Shown here in pieces: positions 21,055 to 29,626 of a stretch of 56,747 bases of DNA. The stretch's first letter is position 1. Each line of letters begins with the position of its first letter. The notes beneath the pieces are model-generated. The model was not told the DNA's origin. It was given only the letters and a program-made list of their open reading frames with translations, and did not search any database. The stretch is from assembly GCA_020718065.1 (NCBI GenBank), contig DYDE01000010.1:353-57099 (forward strand), written 5' to 3'. The position numbers and the translations under genes are program-made. The DNA is from Marinifilum sp. Its GTDB lineage: Bacteria; Bacteroidota; Bacteroidia; Bacteroidales; CG2-30-32-10.

Positions 21055-21422
21055 TATCTTATTAATTTAGTAATTGCTGCCAAAAGTTTTTCAGGAGCAA
21101 ATGGTTTTACAAACCAACCACTGGCACCCGCTTCTCTTGCTTCATTTTTTTTCCCAATTTGCGATTCTGTTGTCAGAAAAAGTATGGGTACATACTTGTA
21201 ATCATTATCAGATCGCACTTTTTTTATTAAACCTATTCCATCAAGAATTGGCATATGCAAATCTGTAATAATTAAATCAATCTTTGTTGCACCATCAAGA
21301 AATTTGAGCGCATCTCGTCCATCAACAGCAATTAAAACTTTATATCCAGCATTTTCAAGTGTAAAAATTAAGACTTCTCTCATACTTTCAGAGTCATCAA
21401 CGATTAGTATCTGTTTTTCCAT
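21054..21422 (-). CDS. cheY: CheY response regulator
   Basis: A 122-aa stand-alone receiver. The acidic pair is D9/D10 (ILIVDDSESM), the phosphoacceptor D54 (IITDLHMPILDG), and the switch residues are TTE and the Lys in WFVKPFAPEK. With no flagellar motor genes in the window, its output target is unknown; in this phylum it may act on a gliding machine, which is inference. It overlaps cheA by one base and follows the STAS gene by 20 bp. Confidence 0.93.
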   Translation of the reverse strand: MEKQILIVDDSESMREVLIFTLENAGYKVLIAVDGRDALKFLDGATKIDLIITDLHMPILDGIGLIKKVRSDNDYKYVPILFLTTESQIGKKNEAREAGASGWFVKPFAPEKLLAAITKLIR

Positions 21423-21442
21423 AACTATTTATTTATAATGTT

Positions 21443-21772
21443 TTATATGTTAAGATTTTTATTAAATTCAATAAATCCATTATTTTCGAGTAAAACAACT
21501 ATATCTTCTGATAAGTTTAAATTAAAATTTATTTGCTTGTTTTTTATTTTTGCACTTTTCTTAAGTGCAAGCAATATTTGTATAAATGTGATATCAATAT
21601 TTTTTATATTATCTCCAACAATCTGAATTGTATTCGACTTATCAATCAATGATAATAAATTCTTTTTTACTGTTTCTATTTGATTAACCAAAACCTGATC
21701 TTTTAAAACATATATATCTGTTTTATCATTTGTAGCTTTTTTTGATTTGTTTGATGTATTATTGCTTTTCAT
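21443..21772 (-). CDS. STAS-domain protein of the chemotaxis operon
   Basis: A 109-aa protein. Residues about 20-105 show the STAS pattern: strand-helix N-terminus, then NIDITFIQILLALKKSAKIK, which corresponds to the VDTAGLQLLLAL helix of STAS proteins encoded in other chemotaxis clusters, and a C-terminal LLENNGFIEF. The usual phosphorylatable Ser is not obvious; Thr is the nearest candidate. It is encoded between the 609-aa protein and cheY, and its function in chemotaxis is not established. Confidence 0.75.
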   Translation of the reverse strand: MKSNNTSNKSKKATNDKTDIYVLKDQVLVNQIETVKKNLLSLIDKSNTIQIVGDNIKNIDITFIQILLALKKSAKIKNKQINFNLNLSEDIVVLLENNGFIEFNKNLNI

Positions 21773-21860
21773 TGCCAGATTATTTTTTAATAAATATTGT
21801 TTTAATATAGTATTTTTTTATAAATATAGTATTTATTTTTATACTTTTTTTATTTTATTT

Positions 21861-23690
21861 TCAAAATAATTCCGCTTCTTTATCTTTTTTACTTTGCAAG
21901 TATAAATTATTATTTAAATAGTTCTTTCCCTTCAATTTGTTCAAAGTTCGATTGTAAACCACTTTAGAAGTTGATGAACCTCTGCTTTCTTTATTTTTAG
22001 GAGCTAAATCGCGCTTAAACTGATTTATGTCAATGTTTTCAGCCCTGAGTTGTTTGTGAATATGATTTAAATTACTTATTATTTCTTCTATTGTGTCATT
22101 AAAAGTAATGAATAAATTCATGTTATTTTTGGTGGAAATTAATTCTTTTGAAACAGAATTGCTCAGCAAAATACCCTCTTCAATTAAATTCATTACAACA
22201 GGAAACTCTTTATTAATTATTTTAAAACAATTATCCACTGATTCGAGAAACTCATTATTTCTTTTAAGCATGAGTATATCAGCGCGTGTATTGTCAATGC
22301 TCAACACCAAAAATTTTGAATTTTTCTGAATAGTAGCATAAATAAACTGGATATTGTGTAGCTCTTTATTGTTTTCAGAAGCAACATTTCCTATTTCATT
22401 GGCAAAAGCTACAATATCTTTTTGATCTTTGCTGCTCATGTGTTTTCTGGTAATATTAAAAGTTAATTGTTCAATATTGTTATTAATAATATTTAAAGAA
22501 GTTAAATAACCATATATCTCGTCTGATAATTTGTCAATTGCTTTGAGTTCTTTGGCGTATTCCTTTTTAAAATTATAAAAATCTTCAAAAATAGCTGTAA
22601 CTTCATTTAATTTAGAATGTAATTCATTTTTAATATCCTTATCAAATCTGACATAACTTTTTGAAAATTGATTTCCAACATCCGAAAATGAATTTAAAAA
22701 CCCTGCAATTTCAATAAACTTACTTTTAATGGTTTCAATAGCTGTTTTGTACTCCTGATTTGAATAAATTAACTGAGCTACCTGCAATTCTGCTACATCA
22801 GGTATTCTTGAAGCAAGTTTAAAAGGAGAAATATCTATATTATATTCTTCAGATGCTTCAGCAATTTTTAATTCAGAAATTATTTCTTTGTGAATATTGT
22901 TGATATGATTAATTTTTTGGCTAATGATATCTTCAAATTGCAAATTGCTTATTATTTTGTTAACACATCTTAAGCTTTGCTCAGCATTATCCTTTAAAAT
23001 AGGTGCCTTTGACGTTTTTTCATCAAGTATGCCAATAATTTCCATATTATTTAATGAAAACTTATAGAGCATATTTGAATAGTTAATAAGATTTTTTTTG
23101 TCAATTTCCATCAAATTAACAAACAATGAACCTGAATGAGTTTCTAATTTATTTAAACTATCCTCAATTAAAGGAAAAATTGCTTCCATCTTGGCTATTA
23201 AAGCCTCAATAGAATCAACCGATGTATCACCAATTTTGTTTTCATTTATATTAATAAAATTCTTTTTATAATTCTTGATCAACAATTTCAAAGCAGCAGT
23301 ATTTTGTTTGTATTTTACTAAGGGTCCAAACAATTGATTATTTTTAATTTTAATCTCTTCTGCTAATTTTATATGCATTTTAAAGCGTTTATTTAAGCTT
23401 TCTGATTTTGAGGAGAGGTAATTTTGATAATCAGAAATTTCGAGAGATAAATTTTTGCTTTCAGAAAAATTCAACATGTCATTTATAGCAAAAGAATTGT
23501 TCGAAATGGTTTTTATTTTTGAATAATACTGCTTTAATTGATTATTTTGGTTTAAAAAATCTTTTTCAGAACAATCTAATAATATTTTAATTTTATTATC
23601 TGTTTCAGATAAAATTCTTACAACTTCCTTTAAAAGATTCACATTTAAAGTAGCTTCATCTTCTTTGGCATATTTTCTAGGTCTTCCCAT
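21861..23690 (-). CDS. 609-aa coiled-coil protein with a CheZ-like phosphatase motif
   Basis: A long, highly charged, predominantly helical cytoplasmic protein with no membrane segment, the first gene of the chemotaxis run. It starts MGRPRKY, an AT-hook-like cluster. At 251-263 it reads QFEDIISQKINHI, matching the CheZ active-site helix (QDFQDLTGQ in E. coli) with the Asp and Gln in DxxxQ spacing (D254, Q258). The following ELQVAQLIYSNQEYKTAI is typical of long coiled-coil proteins that sit beside che genes. No cheZ, cheC or cheX is otherwise visible, so a CheY-P phosphatase role is reasonable but unproven. The C-terminus is KDKEAELF. It lies 88 bp upstream of the STAS gene. Confidence 0.7.
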   Translation of the reverse strand: MGRPRKYAKEDEATLNVNLLKEVVRILSETDNKIKILLDCSEKDFLNQNNQLKQYYSKIKTISNNSFAINDMLNFSESKNLSLEISDYQNYLSSKSESLNKRFKMHIKLAEEIKIKNNQLFGPLVKYKQNTAALKLLIKNYKKNFININENKIGDTSVDSIEALIAKMEAIFPLIEDSLNKLETHSGSLFVNLMEIDKKNLINYSNMLYKFSLNNMEIIGILDEKTSKAPILKDNAEQSLRCVNKIISNLQFEDIISQKINHINNIHKEIISELKIAEASEEYNIDISPFKLASRIPDVAELQVAQLIYSNQEYKTAIETIKSKFIEIAGFLNSFSDVGNQFSKSYVRFDKDIKNELHSKLNEVTAIFEDFYNFKKEYAKELKAIDKLSDEIYGYLTSLNIINNNIEQLTFNITRKHMSSKDQKDIVAFANEIGNVASENNKELHNIQFIYATIQKNSKFLVLSIDNTRADILMLKRNNEFLESVDNCFKIINKEFPVVMNLIEEGILLSNSVSKELISTKNNMNLFITFNDTIEEIISNLNHIHKQLRAENIDINQFKRDLAPKNKESRGSSTSKVVYNRTLNKLKGKNYLNNNLYLQSKKDKEAELF

Positions 23691-24132
23691 AACTAATCTT
23701 TTTTATTCTTATTTTAAATATTTGCTTTTATTTTAAAGGAGTATCTTATTATTAATACTATATTAATACTTGGCTTTTTTTATTTTATTGGTATATTTTT
23801 ATAATACATATTATTTTTATGTAACAAAATAAGTTAATTTTATAGTGTTATACAAGGGTATAAATACCTGAATTTTATTTGATTTGCAAAATAAGGGTGG
23901 GTGTTTTTACTCGTTTTAATATATAAATTTAAATCTTTACTTTTTCTATTTCTAGTTTATCTACATTAATTTGCATTTCATATTTATATACACAAAAATA
24001 CTTATAAAAGTATTAACTAGAATAATAACTATTTTTAGTTATTTCATAAAAAAAAGATAAATAATTTTCAACAAAGTTAATAGTAAAAATAATTATTTAC
24101 AAAGGGATATTTAATGAAAATTCAAAATAGAA
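23691..24132. other. AT-rich intergenic region upstream of the chemotaxis operon
   Basis: About 440 bp with very low GC content between the 609-aa gene start and the end of the TPR-SpoIIE gene. It must hold the operon promoter on the minus strand. I found no TAnnTTTG box that I would defend, no hairpin terminator and no open frame. Confidence 0.5.
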
Positions 24133-26250
24133 TCATATTCTTATACCTATAACCATCATATCGTCAATCTGGTCAGAATTCCCTTTCCAGAACTCATAAT
24201 TCTCATCTAACTCTATTCTTTGTTTTTCAATATTTAAAGGCGAAATATTGGTTAATAATTCTTTAAATCTTACTGAAGAAAATTTTTGGTCAGTTTTGCC
24301 ATTAAACTGATCGATGTATCCATCAGAGAAAAGATAGAGCATATCGTTTTTCTCTAATTTAAATGTTTTATTTGAAAATCCGGAGAATTTAGCTGAAAAA
24401 GCTTGCCCTACCGAAAACATTTCTGATTTATATTCAATTAACTTGCCATTTCTAACAATATATAGTGGAATATGAGAGCCTGCAAATTCCATACTCAAAT
24501 CTGTCTTGTCAATACGACATAAAATCAGATCCATTCCATCGCGAACAGACTTTTCGTCTTCCGATTGCCGCAATGTTTTTGCAACAGAAACACTCAGATA
24601 ATCGATTATTTCAGCCGGACTTGTTAAAAATTTTTCATTTAATGCCTGATTAAGGATATTATAACCAACTATGCTCATAAATGCACCAGGTACTCCATGG
24701 CCAGTACAATCAACAGCAGCAATATAAATATAATTTTCTCGCGAATCGAGCCAATAAAAATCACCACTAACAATTGATTTTGGTTTATACAATATAAATG
24801 AATCAGGTATAAGCTGATTAATCAATTCCGTTGGAGGAAGAATAGCAGATTGTATTCTTTTTGCATAAGTAATACTTGCAGTTATATTCGCATTTTTATA
24901 TTCAATTAATGCATTTTGATTTTGAATTTCCTGATGTTGTTTTAATATTTCTTTATTTTTATGTTGAATATCAATATTCTTTTGTTCGAGTTTAATATTT
25001 GCATTTTTCTTTGCATTATATTGACGGTACAAAAGAACAGAAAACAATGTAACAATTATAAAACCTAAAAGAAAAGAATACATTATAATGCGTTGTTTAG
25101 CTAATTTTGTATCCTTAAGCGCCTGATCTTTTGTGAGATTATCTATTTCCAGTTGTTTCTTTTCCGATTGATAACGTGCTTCCATTTGTTTAATCTGTGC
25201 ATTGCTCTCCTCATTTAAAATTTCCTCATTAATTTCCATCGTTAATTTTTGATACTTAACAACTTGTTCAAAATTCTTAAGACTATCATAAGCTAAAGCT
25301 AAATGTTGGTAAGCATTTTTTTGAAAAGGCAATGCACCTGTTTTTAAAGCTATATCAAGCGATTTATTTGCATTTACAATAGCTTGAAGATAGTTTTTTA
25401 GTTTAATATTAGTAATTGCTATATTCCCCAATACCAATGAAATTCCATTTATATCTTCAATTTCTTCTTTTATTTTTAATGATTTAAGATAATAATCAAG
25501 GGCTTTTTCATAGTCTGATTTAAAAAAATAAACCAAACCTATATTATTGTAACATTTAGATATCCCATTTTTATCCCCAAGTTTTTCTCTTATTTTTAAA
25601 GATTGGTCAAAATAAGCAATTGCAGTGTCATATGATTTTTTTTCAGCAAAAATGCTTCCTAAATTGTTGTATGATTTTGACATCTCTTTAATATTGCCTA
25701 ATTCCTTTTCAATTTGCAATGATTTTAGATGATATTCTATTGCTATTTCATATTCTGCTATTTTAAAAGAATTTAAAGAATCATCAATTGTCCCCGATAT
25801 ATCAAAATGAATATTTCCAATATTGTTATAACATTCAGATAAACCTTTCTTGTTGCCCAGTGTTTCATATATTTTTAAAGACTTCATATAATAATCAAGG
25901 GCTTTATCCATAGCACCCTGATCTCTATATACAAGTCCTATTTGGTTATATGTTTTTGCGATATAACCATTGCTTTTTGCTTTAATTGCAATAGAAAGAG
26001 CAATGTTATAATAATTAATTGCACTATCAGGACTAGAATTTTTATAAATATCCCCTAGTTTGATTAAACAATTGACTTTTGTAGTATCAACATCTGAAGT
26101 GTTTATCCGATTTTGCAGGCTATCAATAAAAAGTTTGTTTTGTGCCGAGCTTAGAGAAAAAAACAGAAAAATAAATAAGTATAAGATTGAAAACCTTTTA
26201 ATTATTGCTTTAAATTCAACTATTTTATTGTGTTTTTCTCTAATCATCAT
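24133..26250 (-). CDS. TPR-repeat SpoIIE/PP2C-type serine phosphatase
   Basis: I place the start at 26250 or 26247 (MMIREKHNK) because it gives a signal sequence (IIKRFSILYLFIFLFFSLSS-AQ). The longer frame to 26400 adds 50 residues without signal character. After the signal come about seven tetratricopeptide repeats of the KALDYYLKSLKI(Y)E type (mature residues about 60-330), a membrane segment (IIMYSFLLGFIIVTLFSVLL), a coiled coil (about 410-470), and a C-terminal SpoIIE phosphatase domain with SGDFYWLD, AVDCTGHGVPGAFMS and a late DDMMVIGIRI metal motif. Such proteins are common in Bacteroidota and act as sensor phosphatases on anti-sigma antagonists or unknown partners. The STAS protein nearby is a possible target, by position only. 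Confidence 0.88.
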   Translation of the reverse strand: MMIREKHNKIVEFKAIIKRFSILYLFIFLFFSLSSAQNKLFIDSLQNRINTSDVDTTKVNCLIKLGDIYKNSSPDSAINYYNIALSIAIKAKSNGYIAKTYNQIGLVYRDQGAMDKALDYYMKSLKIYETLGNKKGLSECYNNIGNIHFDISGTIDDSLNSFKIAEYEIAIEYHLKSLQIEKELGNIKEMSKSYNNLGSIFAEKKSYDTAIAYFDQSLKIREKLGDKNGISKCYNNIGLVYFFKSDYEKALDYYLKSLKIKEEIEDINGISLVLGNIAITNIKLKNYLQAIVNANKSLDIALKTGALPFQKNAYQHLALAYDSLKNFEQVVKYQKLTMEINEEILNEESNAQIKQMEARYQSEKKQLEIDNLTKDQALKDTKLAKQRIIMYSFLLGFIIVTLFSVLLYRQYNAKKNANIKLEQKNIDIQHKNKEILKQHQEIQNQNALIEYKNANITASITYAKRIQSAILPPTELINQLIPDSFILYKPKSIVSGDFYWLDSRENYIYIAAVDCTGHGVPGAFMSIVGYNILNQALNEKFLTSPAEIIDYLSVSVAKTLRQSEDEKSVRDGMDLILCRIDKTDLSMEFAGSHIPLYIVRNGKLIEYKSEMFSVGQAFSAKFSGFSNKTFKLEKNDMLYLFSDGYIDQFNGKTDQKFSSVRFKELLTNISPLNIEKQRIELDENYEFWKGNSDQIDDMMVIGIRI

Positions 26251-26400
26251 TCTATCATATATTATTAATAATTCGTTATTATTAGTGATCTTTAATAATA
26301 CAAACCTACATATTTTTTTGATTTTTTTAATCAAAAATAAATTGAAACAAATACTTTCTTCTCTCATAATATTTATATTTCTCCAATGTGGCTGACTCAA

Positions 26401-26629
26401 ATATCGAAATCAGCCTCTTTTTATTTGTATACCTCTATCTTGAAAATTTTCATTTAAACGATTCTCAAGAGGGTGTTTTTTACTTTTGAGACATCCTCAT
26501 TTAACTATCTCTTATTTATAATGAACAACATTTAAATTCTTCTGTTTATCTTAAAAACATAATACTTTTATTCTCTTGCAATTCATTTTCCTAACCATAC
26601 AAATGACTTTTCTTCTCATTTAAATGAAT
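26401..26629. other. Intergenic leader before the 21-bp array
   Basis: About 230 bp of AT-rich sequence between the SpoIIE gene and the repeat array. A short direct echo of AGAGGGTG and CCTCTTTTT near 26410-26475 is visible; no gene or clear promoter. Confidence 0.4.
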
Positions 26630-27115
26630 CTCCCGATTGAACAAAAGATTTTTCTTCCCAAGCAATAGACTTTCCTTCTCAAGCAATAGACTTTTTTTTC
26701 CAAACAATAGACTTTTTTTCCCAAGCAATAGACTTTCCTTCTCAAACAAATGCTCCTTCCACTCAAAACTGAATCCTCCTTCTCAAGCAAGAGACATTTC
26801 TTCTCAAGCAAGAGACTTTTTTTCCCAAGCAATAGACTTTCCTTCTCAAACAAATGCTCCTTCCACTCAAAACTGAATCCTCCTTCTCAAGCAAGAGACA
26901 TTTCTTCTCAAGCAAGAGACTTTTTTTTCTAAGCAAGAGACTTTCCCTCTCAAACAAATGCTCCTCCCACTCAAAGCTAAATCCTCCTTCTCAAGCAATA
27001 GACTTTCCTTCTTAAGCAAATGGATCTCCCGATCATGAAAATGACTTTCTTACTCATGCAAATGACTTTTCTTCTCGTGCAAGAGATTTTTCTTCTCAAG
27101 CGAGAGACTTTTTTT
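26630..27115. repeat. Array of about 23 degenerate 21-bp units with a 104-bp higher-order repeat
   Basis: Units begin CAAGCAAKAGACTTT or variants (CAAACAAATGCTCC, CAAAACTGAATCC) and end YCTTCT. Most are 21 bp, with a few of 20 or 22. Five successive units form a 104-bp block repeated with almost no change at 26722, 26826 and 26930. The array lies between divergent genes (TPR-SpoIIE and the M3 peptidase). Open frames through it on both strands are a by-product of the 3n period. Confidence 0.9.
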
Positions 27116-27186
27116 TATCAAAAATAAATTAAAATAATTCCTTCATTTTCATTTATTTTGCAGTAAAATTTAAAAACACTTAAACA

Positions 27187-29313
27187 ATGAAAAAAAATAT
27201 TTTAATTTTAGTATCTATGTCAATTATTCTGGTCATTTCTTGTAAAAACAAGACCAAAAACAATTCCGATAATCAAAAGAACAATCCTTTCTTTTCCGAA
27301 TATACAACTCCATTTCAGGTTCCTCCTTTTGATAAAATAGACACTACGCATTATATGCCAGCATTTATTGAGGGAATGAAACAAGAAAAAACAGATATTG
27401 AAACAATTGTTAACAATACTGAAGCACCAACATTTGACAATACTATTCTACCCTTCGATAAAGCAGGTAAACTGCTTAATAAAGTGAAATCGGTTTTCTT
27501 TAACATTAATGGTTGCAATACCAATGAGCAGATAGACAAAATAACACGCGACATTGCACCTATGCTTTCTCAACATAGAGATGAAATTTCAATGAATGCA
27601 AAATTGTTCGAGCGAATTAAAACTGTTTATGATAATCGTTTGAATTCAAAACTTGATAGTCAACAAATCAGAGTGGTTGAAAAATATTATAGTGACTTTG
27701 TCCGCAAAGGCGCTAATCTTCCTAAAGAAAAACAAGAAGAATTAAAAAAGATAAATTCCGAATTATCGACATTAGTTACAGGTTTCAGAGAAAAATTGCT
27801 TGCTGAAACAAATAAAAATTTCAAGTTGGTTATTGAAGATAAAAAAGACCTGGATGGGTTGCCACAAAGTGTTATTGATGGGGCAGCCGAAAATGCTAAA
27901 GAATTTAAATTGGATGGAAAATGGGTATTTACAATTCAAACATACAGTATTTGGCCTTTTATGCAATATTCTACAAAAAGAGAATTATGCGAAAAATTAT
28001 ACCGTGCTTATACAATGAAAGGCAATAATGGAAACGAATTCGATACAAAAGAAACCATTGCCAAAATTTTTAAATTACGTGTAGAAAAAGCAAAATTACT
28101 GGGATTTGGCAGCTTTGCAGATTATGTAATTGCAGAAAACATGGCAAAGACACCTCAAAAGGTGGATGAGTTTTTAATGAAAATATGGAATGCTGCATTA
28201 CCAATTGCTAAAAATGAAGTTAAAGAAATGCAGAAAATTATTGATAAAGAAGGAGGAAAATTTCAACTTCAAGCTTGGGATTGGTGGTTTTATGCTGAAA
28301 AGCTAAGAAAACAAAAATATGACCTCGACGATAATGAACTAAAACCATATTTTGTTTTGGAGAATGTTCGTAATGGTATGTTTGATGTAGCTAACAAATT
28401 ATATGGTATCACTTTTACAAAACTCACCAATTGCCCTGTTTATTTCGAAGGAGTTGAAGTTTTTGAAGCAAAAGAAGCAGATGGAAAACATATAGGAATT
28501 TTATATTTAGATTATTATCCACGCACCTCAAAAGGTTCTGGTGCTTGGTGCAGTAGTTTCCAGGATGCTGGTTGGGAAAATGGTAAAAAAATAGATCCAA
28601 TTATTACCATTTGTTGCAATTTTACAAAACCAACAGCAAATACTCCTGCATTATTGAATTTTGATGAAGTAACTACAATGTTCCATGAGTTTGGTCATGC
28701 ATTGCATGGATTATTTGCTGAAGGCAAATATACCCGCACAACAGGAGCTGTTCCTCAGGATTATGTTGAACTTCCTTCTCAAATAATGGAAAATTGGGCT
28801 TGCGATCCTGCAGTAATTAAATCATATGCTAAACATTATAAAACCGGTGAAGTAATTCCTGATGCATTAATCAAAAAAATAGAGAAAAGTAGTCTTTTTA
28901 ATCAGGGTTTTGTTACAGTAGAATATGTGGCTGCATCGTTATTGGATTTGGCTTTCCATAATTTGAGCGAACCAAAAGATATTGACATACTGGCTTTCGA
29001 AAAACAACAAATGGATAAAATAGGATTAATTCCTGAAATAGCTCCACGTTATAGATCAACATATTTTAATCATAGTGTTTCGGGTGAATATTCAGCTGGA
29101 TATTATGTTTATATGTGGGCTGAAGTATTAGATGCTGATGCTTTTAATGCATTTAAACAATCTGGAGATTTATTTAATAAAGACCTGGCATCTAAATTTA
29201 GGAAATATTGCTTGCAAGAATGTGGTAATGATGAAGGAATGACACAATACATCAAATTCAGAGGACAAGAACCTTCTATCGATCCTTTATTGGTCAGAAG
29301 AGGATTAAAATAA
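27187..29313 (+). CDS. M3-family oligopeptidase (dipeptidyl carboxypeptidase-like), lipoprotein
   Basis: A 708-aa zinc metallopeptidase. The N-terminus is a lipoprotein signal (MKKNILILVSMSIILVISC, Cys19 as lipidation site), so it acts in the periplasm or at the outer membrane. The M3 active site is complete: H500-E501-F502-G503-H504 (FHEFGHALHG), followed by the third ligand Glu in YVELPSQIMENW. Length and the late SGEYSAGYYVYMWAEV motif match the Dcp/oligopeptidase A group. It probably degrades short peptides. It is monocistronic: repeat array upstream, intrinsic terminator 17 bp after the stop. Confidence 0.95.
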   Translation: MKKNILILVSMSIILVISCKNKTKNNSDNQKNNPFFSEYTTPFQVPPFDKIDTTHYMPAFIEGMKQEKTDIETIVNNTEAPTFDNTILPFDKAGKLLNKVKSVFFNINGCNTNEQIDKITRDIAPMLSQHRDEISMNAKLFERIKTVYDNRLNSKLDSQQIRVVEKYYSDFVRKGANLPKEKQEELKKINSELSTLVTGFREKLLAETNKNFKLVIEDKKDLDGLPQSVIDGAAENAKEFKLDGKWVFTIQTYSIWPFMQYSTKRELCEKLYRAYTMKGNNGNEFDTKETIAKIFKLRVEKAKLLGFGSFADYVIAENMAKTPQKVDEFLMKIWNAALPIAKNEVKEMQKIIDKEGGKFQLQAWDWWFYAEKLRKQKYDLDDNELKPYFVLENVRNGMFDVANKLYGITFTKLTNCPVYFEGVEVFEAKEADGKHIGILYLDYYPRTSKGSGAWCSSFQDAGWENGKKIDPIITICCNFTKPTANTPALLNFDEVTTMFHEFGHALHGLFAEGKYTRTTGAVPQDYVELPSQIMENWACDPAVIKSYAKHYKTGEVIPDALIKKIEKSSLFNQGFVTVEYVAASLLDLAFHNLSEPKDIDILAFEKQQMDKIGLIPEIAPRYRSTYFNHSVSGEYSAGYYVYMWAEVLDADAFNAFKQSGDLFNKDLASKFRKYCLQECGNDEGMTQYIKFRGQEPSIDPLLVRRGLK

Positions 29314-29329
29314 ATAAAGTAAGACATTT

Positions 29330-29367
29330 AAAGCTGCCAAATTTATACAATCTGGCAGCTTTTTTAT
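29330..29367 (+). terminator. Intrinsic terminator of the M3 peptidase gene
   Basis: AAAGCTGCCA and TGGCAGCTTT pair as a 10-bp stem around a loop of about 13 bases, followed directly by a T run. It is 17 bp beyond the peptidase stop codon. Confidence 0.9.
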
Positions 29368-29409
29368 TTAAATATTACTTCACATTATCAATTATGCTTT
29401 TTTACTATA

Positions 29410-29547
29410 GGGCAGTTCAAAAAATTAAAAAAAAATAGTTTCCCGCCGATTTCTCAAATATTCGCCGATTTATTTTCAATACGTTGTATTATTTATTTTG
29501 CGAAAATCAGCGAAATCTGCGGGAGAAACTTAATTTTAGAACCCTCC
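29410..29547. mobile_element. 138-bp foldback MITE, copy 1
   Basis: The element begins GGGCAGTTC and ends GAACCCTCC, and is flanked on both sides by TATA (29406-29409 and 29548-29551), read as a 4-bp target duplication. The sequence is one long imperfect palindrome: CCCGCCGATTTCTC near the left end pairs with GAAATCTGCGGG near the right. It has no coding capacity. A second copy of exactly the same length is at 47053-47190. Confidence 0.88.
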
Positions 29548-29626
29548 TATATCAATATTAAAATTTGAATTTGGGAAATTCCTCAAAAAAACATAGCTTC
29601 GCTACTTAATTTAAAATAAAAGTAAA

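Noticed and set aside
24133-26400. Longer start of the TPR-SpoIIE gene at 26400
   Set aside because: The additional 50 residues precede and bury the signal peptide; the ATG pair at 26250/26247 is more sensible.
26620-26957. Open frames of 60-79 codons on both strands inside the repeat array
   Set aside because: The 21-bp unit is a multiple of three, which keeps frames open by chance; the products are simple repeats and no start context or homology supports them.
26630-27115. CRISPR-like appearance of the 21-bp array
   Set aside because: There are no constant repeats separated by unique spacers of similar length and no cas genes; units are contiguous.
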